Assembly: GCA_024138015.1 (NCBI GenBank)
Contig: JAMXBB010000008.1
Span: forward strand, 46,421,397 to 46,485,396
Direction: 5' to 3'
DNA length: 64,000 nt
Origin: Lumnitzera littorea
Lineage: Eukaryota; Streptophyta; Magnoliopsida; Myrtales; Combretaceae
Shown: piece after piece, positions 35,261 through 45,221 of the stretch
Numbering within the stretch: the first letter of the stretch is position 1
Layout of the letters: every line of letters starts with the position of its first letter
The notes under the pieces: model-generated
What the model was told of the DNA's origin: nothing
What the model saw: the letters and a program-made list of their open reading frames with translations, nothing else
Databases searched by the model: none
Program-made: the position numbers and the translations under genes

Positions 35261-35995
35261 TGATACACCACTCGATCTTGCTTGGCCTATAATCTGTTGG
35301 GTATAACATACTGGTCTGAACTGAAGGGTCACTTACTACTAGTCCTTACTAAAAGGAATAGATAAGATTTGAACGATAATGAGAATACTATGGTTGCTTA
35401 AGGTGAATAATTCTGTATTGATTAGTTGCTATCTACACAAGAAAGTGCGGGTTTATATACCTAACCACTAGGGTTATTTTACATGTATGAAAAGATAAAA
35501 GGTTATTTTACAATTAGGTTACATGAGACATGCTAAAAGGAGTAAAAGAGACAAAGAATATTTAGTACAGAAAAGAAAGAATCATTTTGAAAAGTTATGT
35601 ACAGAAGACATGTGTCGCTTGGTAGCTTGACATTAGGAATATGAATCAAAATAGGCAGAGTAAGAAAGCGTTGCAATCAAGGGGCCAACTTGATCTAGAT
35701 TAAGTTGGGAGTCAATTACTCCGGTAAATGGTCAATTGAATTGGAGTTGTTCACCTGTTGTTGGTTGGGGGAACTTGGTTTGGTTAGTCCTAAGCTGTCT
35801 TTTGGAATAAGACTTCGATGCTAGGCAGTAGCATATCTGATGCATGTAAGGATATGATAGATAGGTCAGCAGGAGATTAGTTCGGTGTAGGGATCTTCAT
35901 CTCAGCTTTGGTTTCTAACTAATATTCTCCATGTGAGTCCTTGGAGCTCTCTAGCTCGACTATGCGTGATTGGTTTAGGAGGCTAATTCTTATCA
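35261..35995 (-). repeat. G3 3' LTR
   Basis: 735 bp, minus-strand TGATAAGAATTAGCC to GGTGTATCA. TATA-like TATATAAAC on the minus strand near 35455. A purine run (minus CTTTCCAACCCCCAAG turns on plus to CTTGGGGGTTGGAAAG) lies just inside at 35998-36015. Short matches to the G2 LTR (ACTACTAGTCC, AGATAAGA) suggest common origin. Confidence 0.75.
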
Positions 35996-36015
35996 TTTGC
36001 TTGGGGGTTGGAAAG

Positions 36016-37320
36016 ATTTTCCCTCAAATTTGAAGTAGTTTTTGCTTCCTCTTTTAGAGTGCATGAAGGGTCTTCTTCTGCTGATTGGTGAGGGATTAGA
36101 TCAGACATATTGAAGGTGGAAGAAACACCGTAGTCATCAGGTAACTTGATCTAGTAAGCATTGTGGTTGATCTACTTTAGGATTTTAAATAGATCATTAG
36201 CTTAAGGAGATAGTTTGTTCTATCTCAAGTGTGGAATTGTTCTCGGTTGAGGTATATCCATACCAAGTCTCCTGGATAGAAGGAAACAATTTGGTGACCT
36301 TAGCTACCAATTTCGTGCTGTCTCTGATTGAACTTGGTGATCTTCTTGGTTACAAATTGGTGTAGCTCATGCAATTCTTAAGTTTAGTCAACTTCGGATT
36401 GACTCTCTTTAGTAGCTGCCAGGGTGCTAATCAAATTCAGAGGAATGGTGGGGTTAAGGCCATAGATGACCTTAAATGGAGTCTTCCTAGTAGTACTATG
36501 GACAGTTTGGTTGTATGTGAACTTTACAACTGGTAGACATAGCTCCCAATCTCTTAAGTTCTTCCTTACAACAACTCTAACTAGATTGCTTAGCGTCTTA
36601 TTCACCACTTCAGTTTAGCCATCAATTCGAAGGTGGTTACTAGAGCTGAATACAAGTTTAGTTTCAACTTTTCTCCGAAAAGTTTTTCCAAAAGTAACTC
36701 AAGAATTATGTGTCTCGATTTGAGACAATAGTCTTTGGTACCTCATGTAGTTGGATAATCTCCTGCAAAAACAAATTAGCAATATATAGAGCATTGTTAG
36801 TCCGATGGTATGAGATGAAGTACGCCATCTTGTTAAAATGGTCCACCATAATAAAAATAGAATCTCTCCCTCTAAATGTTTGGGGCAACTTTAGGACAAA
36901 GTCCATGCTAAGATTAGCCCAAGGTAAAGTTGGTGTTGGTAATGGCATGTACTCTCCATAGGGTTCTCTCTTTCCTTTAGCACACTTGCATACGTTATAA
37001 CTACTAACTACCTTACGGACATCCTTAGCTAAACTTAGCTAGTAAAAGTTCTCCTTCAACAGATTGGTGATCTTAGTCTCCCTAAAATGGCTTGATAATC
37101 TATCGTTATGAGCTTCCTTAATCAATAGCTCACACGTGGAGCAGTTTGGTATGTATAACCTTTGGTCCTTGAATAGGCATTCTTCCTTAAGATAATATCC
37201 CTTGATAGTAATTCCATCCCTACACTGTTCTATGATAGGGCTGAAATGAGGATCATGAGCATATTGCTCTATAATGAGTGAGAATCCTAATAATTTTGTC
37301 TACAAAGTGGTAAGCAAGCT
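36016..37320 (-). pseudogene. G3 integrase, broken
   Basis: Minus-strand blocks: H2C2 region at about 37000-37150 (LLKENFY, VCKCAKGKRE), the core start LSMDFVLKLPQTFRGRDSIF with the first catalytic Asp at 36850-36920, then TIVSNRDT (second catalytic Asp) at about 36710. The open frame at 36384-36608 has LRDWELCLPVVKFTYNQTVH and KTPFKVIYGLNP. The C-terminal domain towards 36100 carries DQINHNAY-like wording and stops. The catalytic core is readable, but several stops separate the blocks. Confidence 0.8.
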
Positions 37321-37800
37321 TTATCGTTGTGATAAGGCATCGACGACTACATTTGCACTTCCCTTCTTGTGTCGGATGATGTATGAGAAACCTTCCATAA
37401 ACTCTAACCACTTAGCTTGCCTTTTCAAAAGTTTGTTCTGACTCCCTATATGCTTTAAAGACTTGTGATCTGTATAAATAACAAACTGTTGTAGCATCAA
37501 ATAGTATTGCCAAACAGTAAGGGCTTGGTAAAGAAAGTACAACTCTTTCTCATACACAGAATAGTTTAGGGTAGGACCAAAAAGCTTCTTGTTATGGTAG
37601 GTGATGAGTCATCGTTCTTGTATCAAGACAGCACCAATTCCTACTCCCAATGCATTGCATTCCCACTTAAAGGGTTCATTAAAATCTGGTAGTGAAAGGA
37701 TAGGCGTTAAGTTGAGCTTCTCCTTAATCTCCTTGAAGCTTTGCTCAACTTGATTATTCCACTTGAACCCTTCATTCTTCTTTGTCAACTTGGTCAAGGG
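37321..37800 (-). pseudogene. G3 RNase H
   Basis: Open frame at 37321-37557: MYEKELYFLYQALTVWQYYL, QQFVIYTDHKSLKHI, WLEFMEGFSYIIRH, ANVVVDALSQR. Frame at 37609-37797 supplies the RT thumb/connection with NEGFKWN, LTPILSLPDFNEPF and GVGIGAVLIQE. The E, two D and terminal D-A-L-S landmarks are visible. Confidence 0.8.
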
Positions 37801-38600
37801 GGCAGCTATGGTACTGAAGTCTTTGATAAATTGCTTATAGAAAGAAGTTAGGCTGTGAAAGCTTTGAACCTTAGTGACATTCTTTGGTGTTGGTTACTCA
37901 AGAACAGCTCGGATTTTCTCCTCATTTGCTTGAAGTCCTTCTCTTAATACCACAAACTTTAAGAAAATCACCTCTTTTTAGAAAAACATATGCTTCTTCA
38001 CATTCCCAAATAACTTCTTTGTTTGCAAAATGTCAAATACTTTGCGAAGATGTTGAACATGGTCATTCAGGTTAGTACTGTATACCAATATGTCATCAAA
38101 GTACATGACCACACATCTTCCAATTAGAGGGCACATTACATGGTTCATCAACCTTATGAATGTGCTTGGTACATTAGTAAGTCCAAATGGCATAACTAAC
38201 CATTCATAGAATCCATGCCTAATCTTGAAGGCAATCTTCCATTCATCACCTAGCCTCATGTGAATTTGGTGGTAGCCACTTCACAAATCAATTTTCGAAA
38301 ATATCTTGGCACCATGAAGCTCATCTAACATATCATCGAGCTTCGGTATTAGGTATCTATATTTAACAGTAATTCGGTTGATTGCTTAGCTGTTGATGCA
38401 AATGTGCCATGAACCATCCTTCTTCGGAACGAGCAAAGTTGGCACATCATAAGGGCTTATGCTCTCCCTTACATATCTTCACTCTATGAGTTCGTCCACC
38501 TATCTTTTTAGTTCGGTAGCTTATTTAAGGTTCATCCTGTATGCAAGTTAGTTTGGTAGAGTAGCGCTTGGCTGCAAGTTAATACAGTGCTTAATACCTT
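37801..38600 (-). pseudogene. G3 reverse transcriptase
   Basis: Open frame at 37978-38259: DEWKIAFKIRHGFYEWLVMP, FGLTNVPSTFIRLMNHV, then CVVMYFDDILVYSTN with both catalytic Asp residues. Upstream blocks (about 38270-38420) have FSKIDLxSGYHQI-type wording with stops. Downstream, the segment RKVFDILQTKKLF leads towards the connection domain. Confidence 0.82.
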
Positions 38601-39240
38601 GAACTAGAGGCAATCCTCTAGGCAGTTCTTTTGGGAATGGATCATAAAACTTTATTCAACAAGCTTTTGATCTCATGTGGAACATTCTCCAAAGCTCTCA
38701 CCTCAAACATCCTTCTAACCAATAGGAACATAGGTTCTCCCGCTTCTTCGACAGCTCAGAGCTCTCTTCAACTTATCACCAAGGCTTTCTTCTTACTAGC
38801 TTAGGTGAGCTGATTATGGGTCTCATTTACTTGGGATAAGGTCATGGGTTACAACATAATCTTCCTCCCATCCTTAACAAAGGCATAGGTGTTCTTATAC
38901 TTGTCGTGAGTAACACGTTGGTTGAACAACCAAGGTTGTCTAAGTAGCAGATGTGAAGCTCTTATGGGGATGACATCGTATACTACTTCATCGCTATACA
39001 TGCTCTCAATATTGAACAGTATAGTAACTTGTTTAGTTACGTGCAAAGCACCTTTATCATGAAGTCAATGCAGTTTGTAAGGTTGGGGATACTTTGAGGT
39101 TGGTAGACTTAACCTCTGGATAAAGGAATGTACGACGACATTAGTACAACTTCCCCCATCTACGATGATCGTGCATAATTAGCCTTTGATGGTATACTTG
39201 GTATGGAACGGATTCTCCTTCTAGTCTTCTTTAGAGTTCG
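38601..39240 (-). pseudogene. G3 protease region
   Basis: Frame at 38849-39046: VTKQVTILFNIESMYSDEVV, then HLLLRQPWLFNQRVTHDKYK, the LG-RPWLF-type flap strand of plant gypsy proteases. The active-site segment lies at about 39130-39170 (minus-sense TIIVDGGSCTN-like wording, with D-G-G in place of D-S-G). Confidence 0.65.
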
Positions 39241-39985
39241 GTAAGGAACTCAGTACTCATCTCAGGACTAAGGTCATCACTTCTCCTTGGTCGGCATAGA
39301 TACAAGTTTCCTCTTCCTCTTCAGCTTTGGGTTTTCCAACATTTTCTTCTTTCTCGAGCTTACTCTTGTTGGTGCTATCCACTATATCTCTTCGGAGCAC
39401 CATAATGCGTCAGTTCGGACACTCAGTGGCCATATGTCCAAAGCCCAAGCATTTAAATCATTTTACCTCACTAGTTTTCCATTTGGAGGTTTGCCCTTTC
39501 TCATATATCCTCGGGGTTAGCCTAACCTCAGCTCGACCTAGCTGACTAGCTTGACCCTACCGACTTACTTAGCTGTCATCAAATTGGTCATTCTTATCCT
39601 TGGCCTTATATGGCCTCCTCAGCTTAGCTTGAATAGGTCAATGTAGAATTGGGGGTCAGGATAATGTTGGCTCGGGTTGGAAAACTTCTCCTATGTCTTT
39701 TGACCCTCTATGCTATCTTGATTGCCTCTTCTAAGGTATAAAATCTTTGTACTTCCATGATGTTGCAAATCTCGTATTGAGCCCAAAAATGAACCTATAT
39801 ATTGTGCGAGCCTCGGGGTTCCTCTATGTCAGCTCAGATCATGAGCATCGAGAACTCTGTAACATAGTCATCAATAGATCGGCTTCTTTGGCAAAGCTCC
39901 TGCAACTTTACAAACATATCTTGTAGGTAGTAAGAAGCATCGAGTCGAGTAAAACCCATTTCCCCTTCCCATCTACATACAGCAT
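39241..39985 (-). pseudogene. G3 gag C-terminal half with zinc knuckle
   Basis: Minus strand: zinc knuckle near 39405-39460 (FKCLGFGHMATECPN-like, plus-strand CATTTAAATCATTTTAC at the lead-in), an acidic linker near 39300-39390, and gag core words YLQDMFVKLQELCQRSRSID and YVTEFSML at about 39850-39930. The frame ends abruptly at about 39985, where Tat gag begins on the plus strand. Confidence 0.7.
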
Positions 39986-40325
39986 ACCCTTTTGAACTAA
40001 CCAATTGCCCAGGTCTTTGCTGAGGTATGGAATAGAGGTTTGCTAAAGATGCCCCTTAAGATGAGGGGAAACCCTAGTCGTCAAAACTTGGATAAGTATT
40101 GCTAATTCTACGACGACCATAATTACACCATGGAGGAGTGTTTCTAATTGAAGAACTCAATTAAATATGCTATTTAGTAAGGCTTCTTTGGTGAGTATGT
40201 GCCCCAACAGAGCAATGATGACTATTTTGATGATGATGAAGACAAGGTGCCTTGGAGGCGGCAAATCAAAGGCACACAAGCAGAGTAAAATGAAGAATGT
40301 CGCAATAACCAAGCTCCCAATGGTA
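39986..40325 (+). pseudogene. Tat gag, C-terminal part
   Basis: Plus-strand frame resumes with KMRGNPSRQNLDKYC, then FYDDHNYTMEEC, the histidine/cysteine segment that ends Tat gag, and an acidic stretch (FDDDEDKVPWRRQ). TAA/TAG stops fall at expected Gln or Lys/Trp positions. It continues into protease without a gap. Confidence 0.65.
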
Positions 40326-41081
40326 TGATCAACATAATCAATAAGGGTCCATACCTAGGGAGCCGGCTAAGCACTGGTAGCTTGGTTGATGGCCTATCCG
40401 AGGTATTAGCCATTAGAGAAAAGAGGAAGAAGATCGGTACTTCAATCTCTTTCTCCAATGTGGATTTGGAGAGGGTATATACCCCTCATCAAGACACCCT
40501 TGTAATAGGGGCGAAGATCACAAACTTTGAGGTACTTAAGATTATGGTAGATACTGTAGCTCTATTGACATTCTCTTCTTGCATACATATGAAAGGATGC
40601 AGAGTAAATTGCTTGTCAAGATGAAGTCGTACCACCATAATCTCATTGGCTTTAATGGGGGAGTTGTCTAAGCCAACAGTATCATTAACCTTGACATGGA
40701 GCTTAGCGATGATGATAATGTTGAGTAACGATCAGTAGAGTTCGTCGTAGTTAACTACTCATCCCCCTATAATGGTATCTTAGGACGATTAAGCCTAAAT
40801 GCCTTTGGTGTCATCACCTTGTCCTTCCACCTGAAGGCAAAGTTCCTGACCTACCTTAGGGTAGGAATCTGCAGATGTGAGTAGAAGCTCACCCGAGAGC
40901 TTTATGTGAAGGTCACTACAGTTGATGGTGTCTTCACTTGGGAGACTAGCCCATAGGAAAAGTCTGTTGGAAGAGGTGAGTCGAGTGAAAAAATAGAAGA
41001 GGTACATATTAGCACCTCTCTTGACTAAACCACCAAGGTCAGGATTGAGACCCCTTCTGAGGTGAAGGAGGAGATAGTTAC
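40325..41081 (+). pseudogene. Tat aspartic protease
   Basis: A 99-codon open frame at 40325-40624 begins MINIINKGPYLGSR and carries ISFSNVDLERVYTPHQDTLV and NFEVLKIMVDTVALLTF. The latter is the active-site strand, with D-T-V where D-N/T-G is expected. After a stop, GFNGGVV, VEFVVVNYSSPYNGILGRLS and NAFGVITLSFHLKAKFLTYL follow, the C-terminal half of a Tat-type protease. The loss of the Gly would disable it. It is cut at 41081 by the LTR starting at 41082. Confidence 0.75.
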
Positions 41082-41960
41082 TGATGGGAATCAAGCTATT
41101 GGACGCTTAACTCACAGCCGAGCCTAAGGACTAGAGGGATTAGTAAGACAAATTTTCTTACTCTAGCCAACTCCTACTGAGGCTGAGTGTCTCCTTGCTG
41201 ACTCGTTCTATGTGCTGAGCCGAATGATTGCCTATTTCTTGGAGATTGTATGCCGAGAAACAATATACTGAGACAAGTGCTAATCCTTGCTCTCTCACAC
41301 TCATGCCTAAACTAACTACTTACCCAGCTTTAATCTTGTTGAGATGCCAAGAGAGACTCTTAGTTGATCCTTAGCAACCCTTGCCCGGATAAGCAATTTG
41401 ATCATACACTTTTGTTTGCATTCTCCAATGGCTTCGCCAATATATCTTTGCCACATGTACAAGGCTACGTATAGAATCTATCACACTAATCATTGCTTTT
41501 TTCTTAAATATTCATTTTTACCCTTTTATATTCTTGTACATGACTTCTTTAGGGTAATACCCTTTTTGTCTTTTCCCTTTTAAGCAAATTGCCCTAACCT
41601 ATTGGGTATAACTATCTTTGTATTTGTAGCTGCAATTAGATTATTGACAATATAATTGAATATTCTTCCTTATATAAACACTGTTTGTTTACTCTCATTT
41701 TACTCTTATCTTAACCCTTAAGGAAGGCTAGGTGGTGAGTAACCTTACCAAAACAGTTTGTGTGTCATATTGAGTTGTGTTGTGAGACCTTGGAAATTCC
41801 ATTGGTGCGTCATATCCTTTGGAGCTGTTTGTAGGTTTTGCTTGCTTTTCATTTGCATTTGTCCTTTCATACATTCCCCATCACTTCCTTTTCAATCTTT
41901 CTGTAAGCTTAGACCCATTCGGCTACTGGCCTTATCTATTCTTGGTTACGGTTCACATCA
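41082..41960 (+). repeat. G1 LTR (5' position)
   Basis: 879 bp, TGATGGGAATCAAGC to TTCACATCA, with TGATG/CATCA terminal inverts. It matches 44324-45177 and 51072-51947. A TATA-like GGTATAACT lies near 41607. It is followed by a PBS. Confidence 0.88.
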
Positions 41961-41963
41961 TCT

Positions 41964-41975
41964 TGGTATCAAAGT
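41964..41975 (+). other. G1 primer-binding site
   Basis: TGGTATCAAAGT three bases after the LTR end, initiator-Met tRNA type. The equivalent at 51951 reads TGGTATCAGA. Confidence 0.85.
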
Positions 41976-42130
41976 GGAGGTTTCGCTTCAATTATAGCTT
42001 ATTTTGAAGTTTTGTCTATACTTTGTTTTGCTTGTGTGAAATAGAGCAAGTTATTGTGTTCAGTTAATTATTGTGTTCGTTAGTTATTAATTTTCTAGTT
42101 TGCGGAAGTGTTTGTTTGAGCTTTGAATAT

Positions 42131-43460
42131 ATGAAAATGACTGACCCAAGTATGAACATTGGTGTTGGAAATGATAATAGTAGAGTTGTCTACTAGGGTC
42201 AACTGTCTTAGGGAACTCCAAGAAGCATTGACGAGAGACTTGATGAGCTGGCTAACCTCTTAGTGGATTTAATGCAAGCTGTTCACGTGTTAGCTTATTG
42301 ACCTGCTGAAGCTATGCCCAATACCCTACAAGCTGCTCAACTTGCTAGAGGTTAAAACCCAACTTGACAAGTTCGAGGTGGAGGAGTAGGTGGGCGAGTA
42401 AGACGAATGATAGACTTGAGAGAACTGGATGAAGGGGACGAAGAAGAGTATTTTGAAGAAGAGCGAGCTAGAGTCCCTAGAGTATTTGAACATGTGAAGC
42501 TTTGAATTCTGAGCTTCAATAGATCTAGAAGTGCTAATGAATATTTGGAATAAGAAGAGAAAATGGATCATGTTTTTGACTATTATCAGTACGGGGATTA
42601 TGAGAAAGTGAGAATTGTTGTTGTTAAGTTCTCTGGATATGCTGCCTTATGGTGGAAGAATTTTTAGGCTATGAGGAGGCGAGAGGGCTATTGAGAGATT
42701 AATACATGGCTTGAGATGAAGATAATACTCATAAACAAGTTTATGCCAAATACTTATCTGTAAGATACCTTTACTTGACTTTAAGAGCAAAGATAAGGTG
42801 GCCGATCTGTTGATGAGTATGTCTAAGAATTTTAGATGATTATGATCTGCTGTAAAGTGGAGAAACCATGAGCTCGAACAATCTCTAGATTCATTACTGG
42901 GTTAAGAGGTAACATTTGGGACATTGTAGAACTCCAATGATTCACAACAATGGATGAAACCATCTGAATAGCTCAATGAGTGGAGAGATAGAAGAGAAGT
43001 TGAGTACCAACTAGCTGACTTGGGTAGACAAGTCACCGAGCTTAGTCAAGCATGAAGCCAATCCGAAGGGTGGATGTCCAAGTCGAGCAAAAGGGCTAAC
43101 TTGACAGTGACATGTTGACTCGAACTTATGAGAAGGGGTAAGGGTATGGTAGGAAGATGAGCTGAATCAAGTGCTTTAAGTACCAAGGATTCCGACATAT
43201 GGTTGCTCAGTACCCAAACCAAAGGACTATGGTCATCAAAGGTGACATCTCGAAGCTAGAGGTGGAAAGCACTGATGAGGAACTTGAGGAGGATAACAAG
43301 GCCGAAGAAGAAACTGCCGAGAAAGAACTAATTGAAGAGGACATGTTTGCCAAAGGCTTAGAGTTGGTCCTAGTTATCCGACATGCCATGAACTTAGAAC
43401 CCTTATGAGAGGAGGAGCGGAGGGAGAAATTGTTTCATACCACCTATAAGGTGAATGACT
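42131..43460 (+). pseudogene. G1 gag with zinc knuckle, broken
   Basis: ATG at 42131 (MKMTDPSMNIG). Then LDELANLLVDLMQAVHVLAY, an acidic stretch (ELDEGDEEEYFEEE), the gag core FDYYQYGDYEKVRI with GYAALWWKNF at about 42570-42665, and RFITGLRG at about 42880. The zinc knuckle at 43169-43214 reads KCFKYQGFRHMVAQYPN: the first Cys and the His remain, but the second and last Cys are Tyr (TGC to TAC). An open acidic linker follows (43199-43408). Stops are mainly TAG/TGA at Gln/Arg/Trp-like positions. Particle-forming protein of the element. Confidence 0.8.
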
Positions 43461-43613
43461 AGGTGTGAGCATTAATTGTGGATAGTGGAAGTTGTACCAA
43501 TATGGCATTAGTTGAAATGGTCACATAGTTAAAGTTACCGACCATTGCATACATAAAGCCATACAAGTTGCATTGGCTAAGCGATAAGGGAGCATTACAT
43601 GTCATTTGGCAAG
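43461..43613 (+). pseudogene. G1 protease, N-terminal part
   Basis: Reads ALIVDSGSCTNMA, with the D-S-G active site intact, then LPTIAYIKPYKLHWL. It aligns with 53490-53640 up to CATTTGGCAAG at 43613 and is then broken by an LTR start. Confidence 0.8.
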
Positions 43614-43800
43614 TGATGGGAATTAAGTTATGGGGCCCCTGACCCACAGTCGAGCTCGAGGACTAGAGGGGCTGGCATGATGAATCCTTATGTTTCAACC
43701 AAACCTTACCTAGGATGAGTACCTCCTTGTCAAGTCACCTCTAATGCCATGTCGTGTGATCGCCCATTATTGTGTGGTATGCCGAGTTGATGTGACGTTT
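43614..43800 (+). repeat. G1 LTR stub (about 170-185 bp)
   Basis: TGATGGGAATTAAGTTATGG to about 43785 matches the first part of the LTR at 44324 (shared GAGCTCGAGGACTAGAGGGGCT). The match fades near 43790 and integrase coding starts at about 43806. The rest of this LTR is missing. Confidence 0.75.
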
Positions 43801-44323
43801 GCCTACTAGTGGTCGAGTTTACCTATAACTGAACTGTACATGACACCACTAAGTAGACTCCCTTCGAGGTGGTCTATGGATTCAATCCAAAGTTGCCATT
43901 TGACTATGCCCTTATACCAGCACCCGCGTAAGAGGACCTTGACGCCTTGGCTAAAGTACAATCTCTTCAGCACATCTATGACAAGGTTACTTGACACATT
44001 GACCAAGCTACCAGAAGAATGCGAGAAAAGATCAAGGGTAGGTCGACCAAACAATTTTAGTTGGGAGACTTGGTATGGCTATACCTCAGTAAGGAACGTT
44101 TCCCTAACAAAAGGAAGAACAAATTATCTACAAGAGTGGAAAGACCTTTCAAAATCCTCCATAAAATCAGTGATAATGCTTATAGGTTGGAATTGCTTAA
44201 GGACTATGAGGTTTCTGATGCCTTTAACATTGTTGACCTCAATCCATATCACCCTAACGAAGAACTGAACTGAGTGAACACCATTCCAATTTGATCCCAA
44301 ATCCAAAACAACCTAGAGGGAAT
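43801..44323 (+). pseudogene. G1 integrase C-terminal part
   Basis: Reads VVEFTYN, TPFEVVYGFNPKLPFDYA, LQHIYDKVT, RRMREKIKGR, then LGDLVWLYLSKERFPN at about 44058-44110, the DNA-binding domain, and AYRLELLKDYEVSDAFNIV, DLNPYHPNEELN to 44273. A PPT-like AACCTAGAGGGAA ends at 44323. The frame of the LTR start continues it (D-E-N-stop-A-T-G-P-S-T-R-S), so the coding tail overlapped the LTR. Only the end of pol is left here. Confidence 0.8.
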
Positions 44324-45177
44324 GATGAGAATTAAGCTACGGGACCCTCGACCCGCAGTTGAGCTCGAGGACTAGAGGGGCTAGCACAACAAATCCTTAT
44401 GTTCTAACCAACCCCTATCGAGGTTGAATACTTTCTTACTGGTCACCTTTAATGTCGTACTATATGACCGCCTATGATTCTGTGGTATGTCGAGTTGATG
44501 ATTATGCTCTAGTGCCTGGCTAACCTATCACTCAACATCGTCCTTGTTGAGAAGTTGAGAGATAGAGAATTCGGACTGACTACGCCATCCCTACTTCGAC
44601 AAGCCCATCTATTTGTACTTTTTGTCTGCATCTCCTAACAACCTTGCTAATGCAGCATTGCCACGTATATAGTATCATATGTAGAATCTGTAGCACTAAT
44701 GATTGTTTTCCTTGTATATTCATTTATATCCTTTTGTATCATGTATGTTGCTTCTTTAGGAAATGTCCTTACTATCTTTTCTCTTTTGGGCAAGTTGCCC
44801 TAACTTACAGGTATAAATTCCCTTGTACTTATAGTTGTAAGAGGCAGATTACCTTCAATGTACTTAAATACTTTCTTCCTTGCGTAAACATTGTTTGTTT
44901 ACTCTTGGCATCACTCTTATCCTTTTCCTTAAGCAAGGTTAGGTGGTAAGTAACCTCATTGGACCAATTCGTTCATTATATCAAATTGTACTGTGAGTCC
45001 TTGGAAGTTTTATTGATGCGTCTTACCTTTTGGAGCTATTTGTAGGTTTTGTTTATTGTTTTTCATTCTTTACTTTCATCCTTTCATACATTTCCCCATT
45101 AACTCTTTTTGAGCTTTCTACAAGCTTGGACCCATCCAATGACCGGTTTTGTTTGTTCTTAGTCATAGAACGCAACA
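44324..45177 (+). repeat. G1 LTR (3' position)
   Basis: 854 bp, TGATGAGAATTAAGC to AACGCAACA. TATA-like GGTATAAATTC near 44814. Preceded by integrase and PPT, so a 3' LTR. The flanks do not give a target duplication with the LTR at 41082 (GTTAC versus GTTTT), so the two may not be partners. Confidence 0.82.
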
Positions 45178-45221
45178 GTTTTACTCCTTAATTCAAGCCT
45201 TAACAATATGGTAACGCTATC
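45178..45221 (+). pseudogene. Short RNase H piece, left of solo LTR
   Basis: One frame reads FYSLIQALTIW-stop-RYL and runs without a gap, once the LTR at 45222-49001 is removed, into LPKEFVIY at 49007. It is the left half of the gypsy RNase H domain split by that LTR. Confidence 0.75.

Larger units (their letters stand above)
35261..39985 (-). mobile_element. Gypsy element G3, minus strand, 5'-truncated, nested in Tat gag
   Basis: 3' LTR 35261-35995, then on the minus strand integrase, RNase H, RT, protease and gag up to about 39985. There the sequence switches directly to Tat gag in the other strand. The gag N-terminus, PBS and 5' LTR are missing, so a deletion removed the upstream end together with part of the Tat gag. 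It has many stops and is related to G2 and G1 but a distinct family. Confidence 0.8.

Noticed and set aside
41398..42007. Hydrophobic plus-strand frames of 60-80 codons.
   Set aside because: They lie within the G1 LTR, which is non-coding after its first bases. T-rich DNA gives membrane-like translations by chance.
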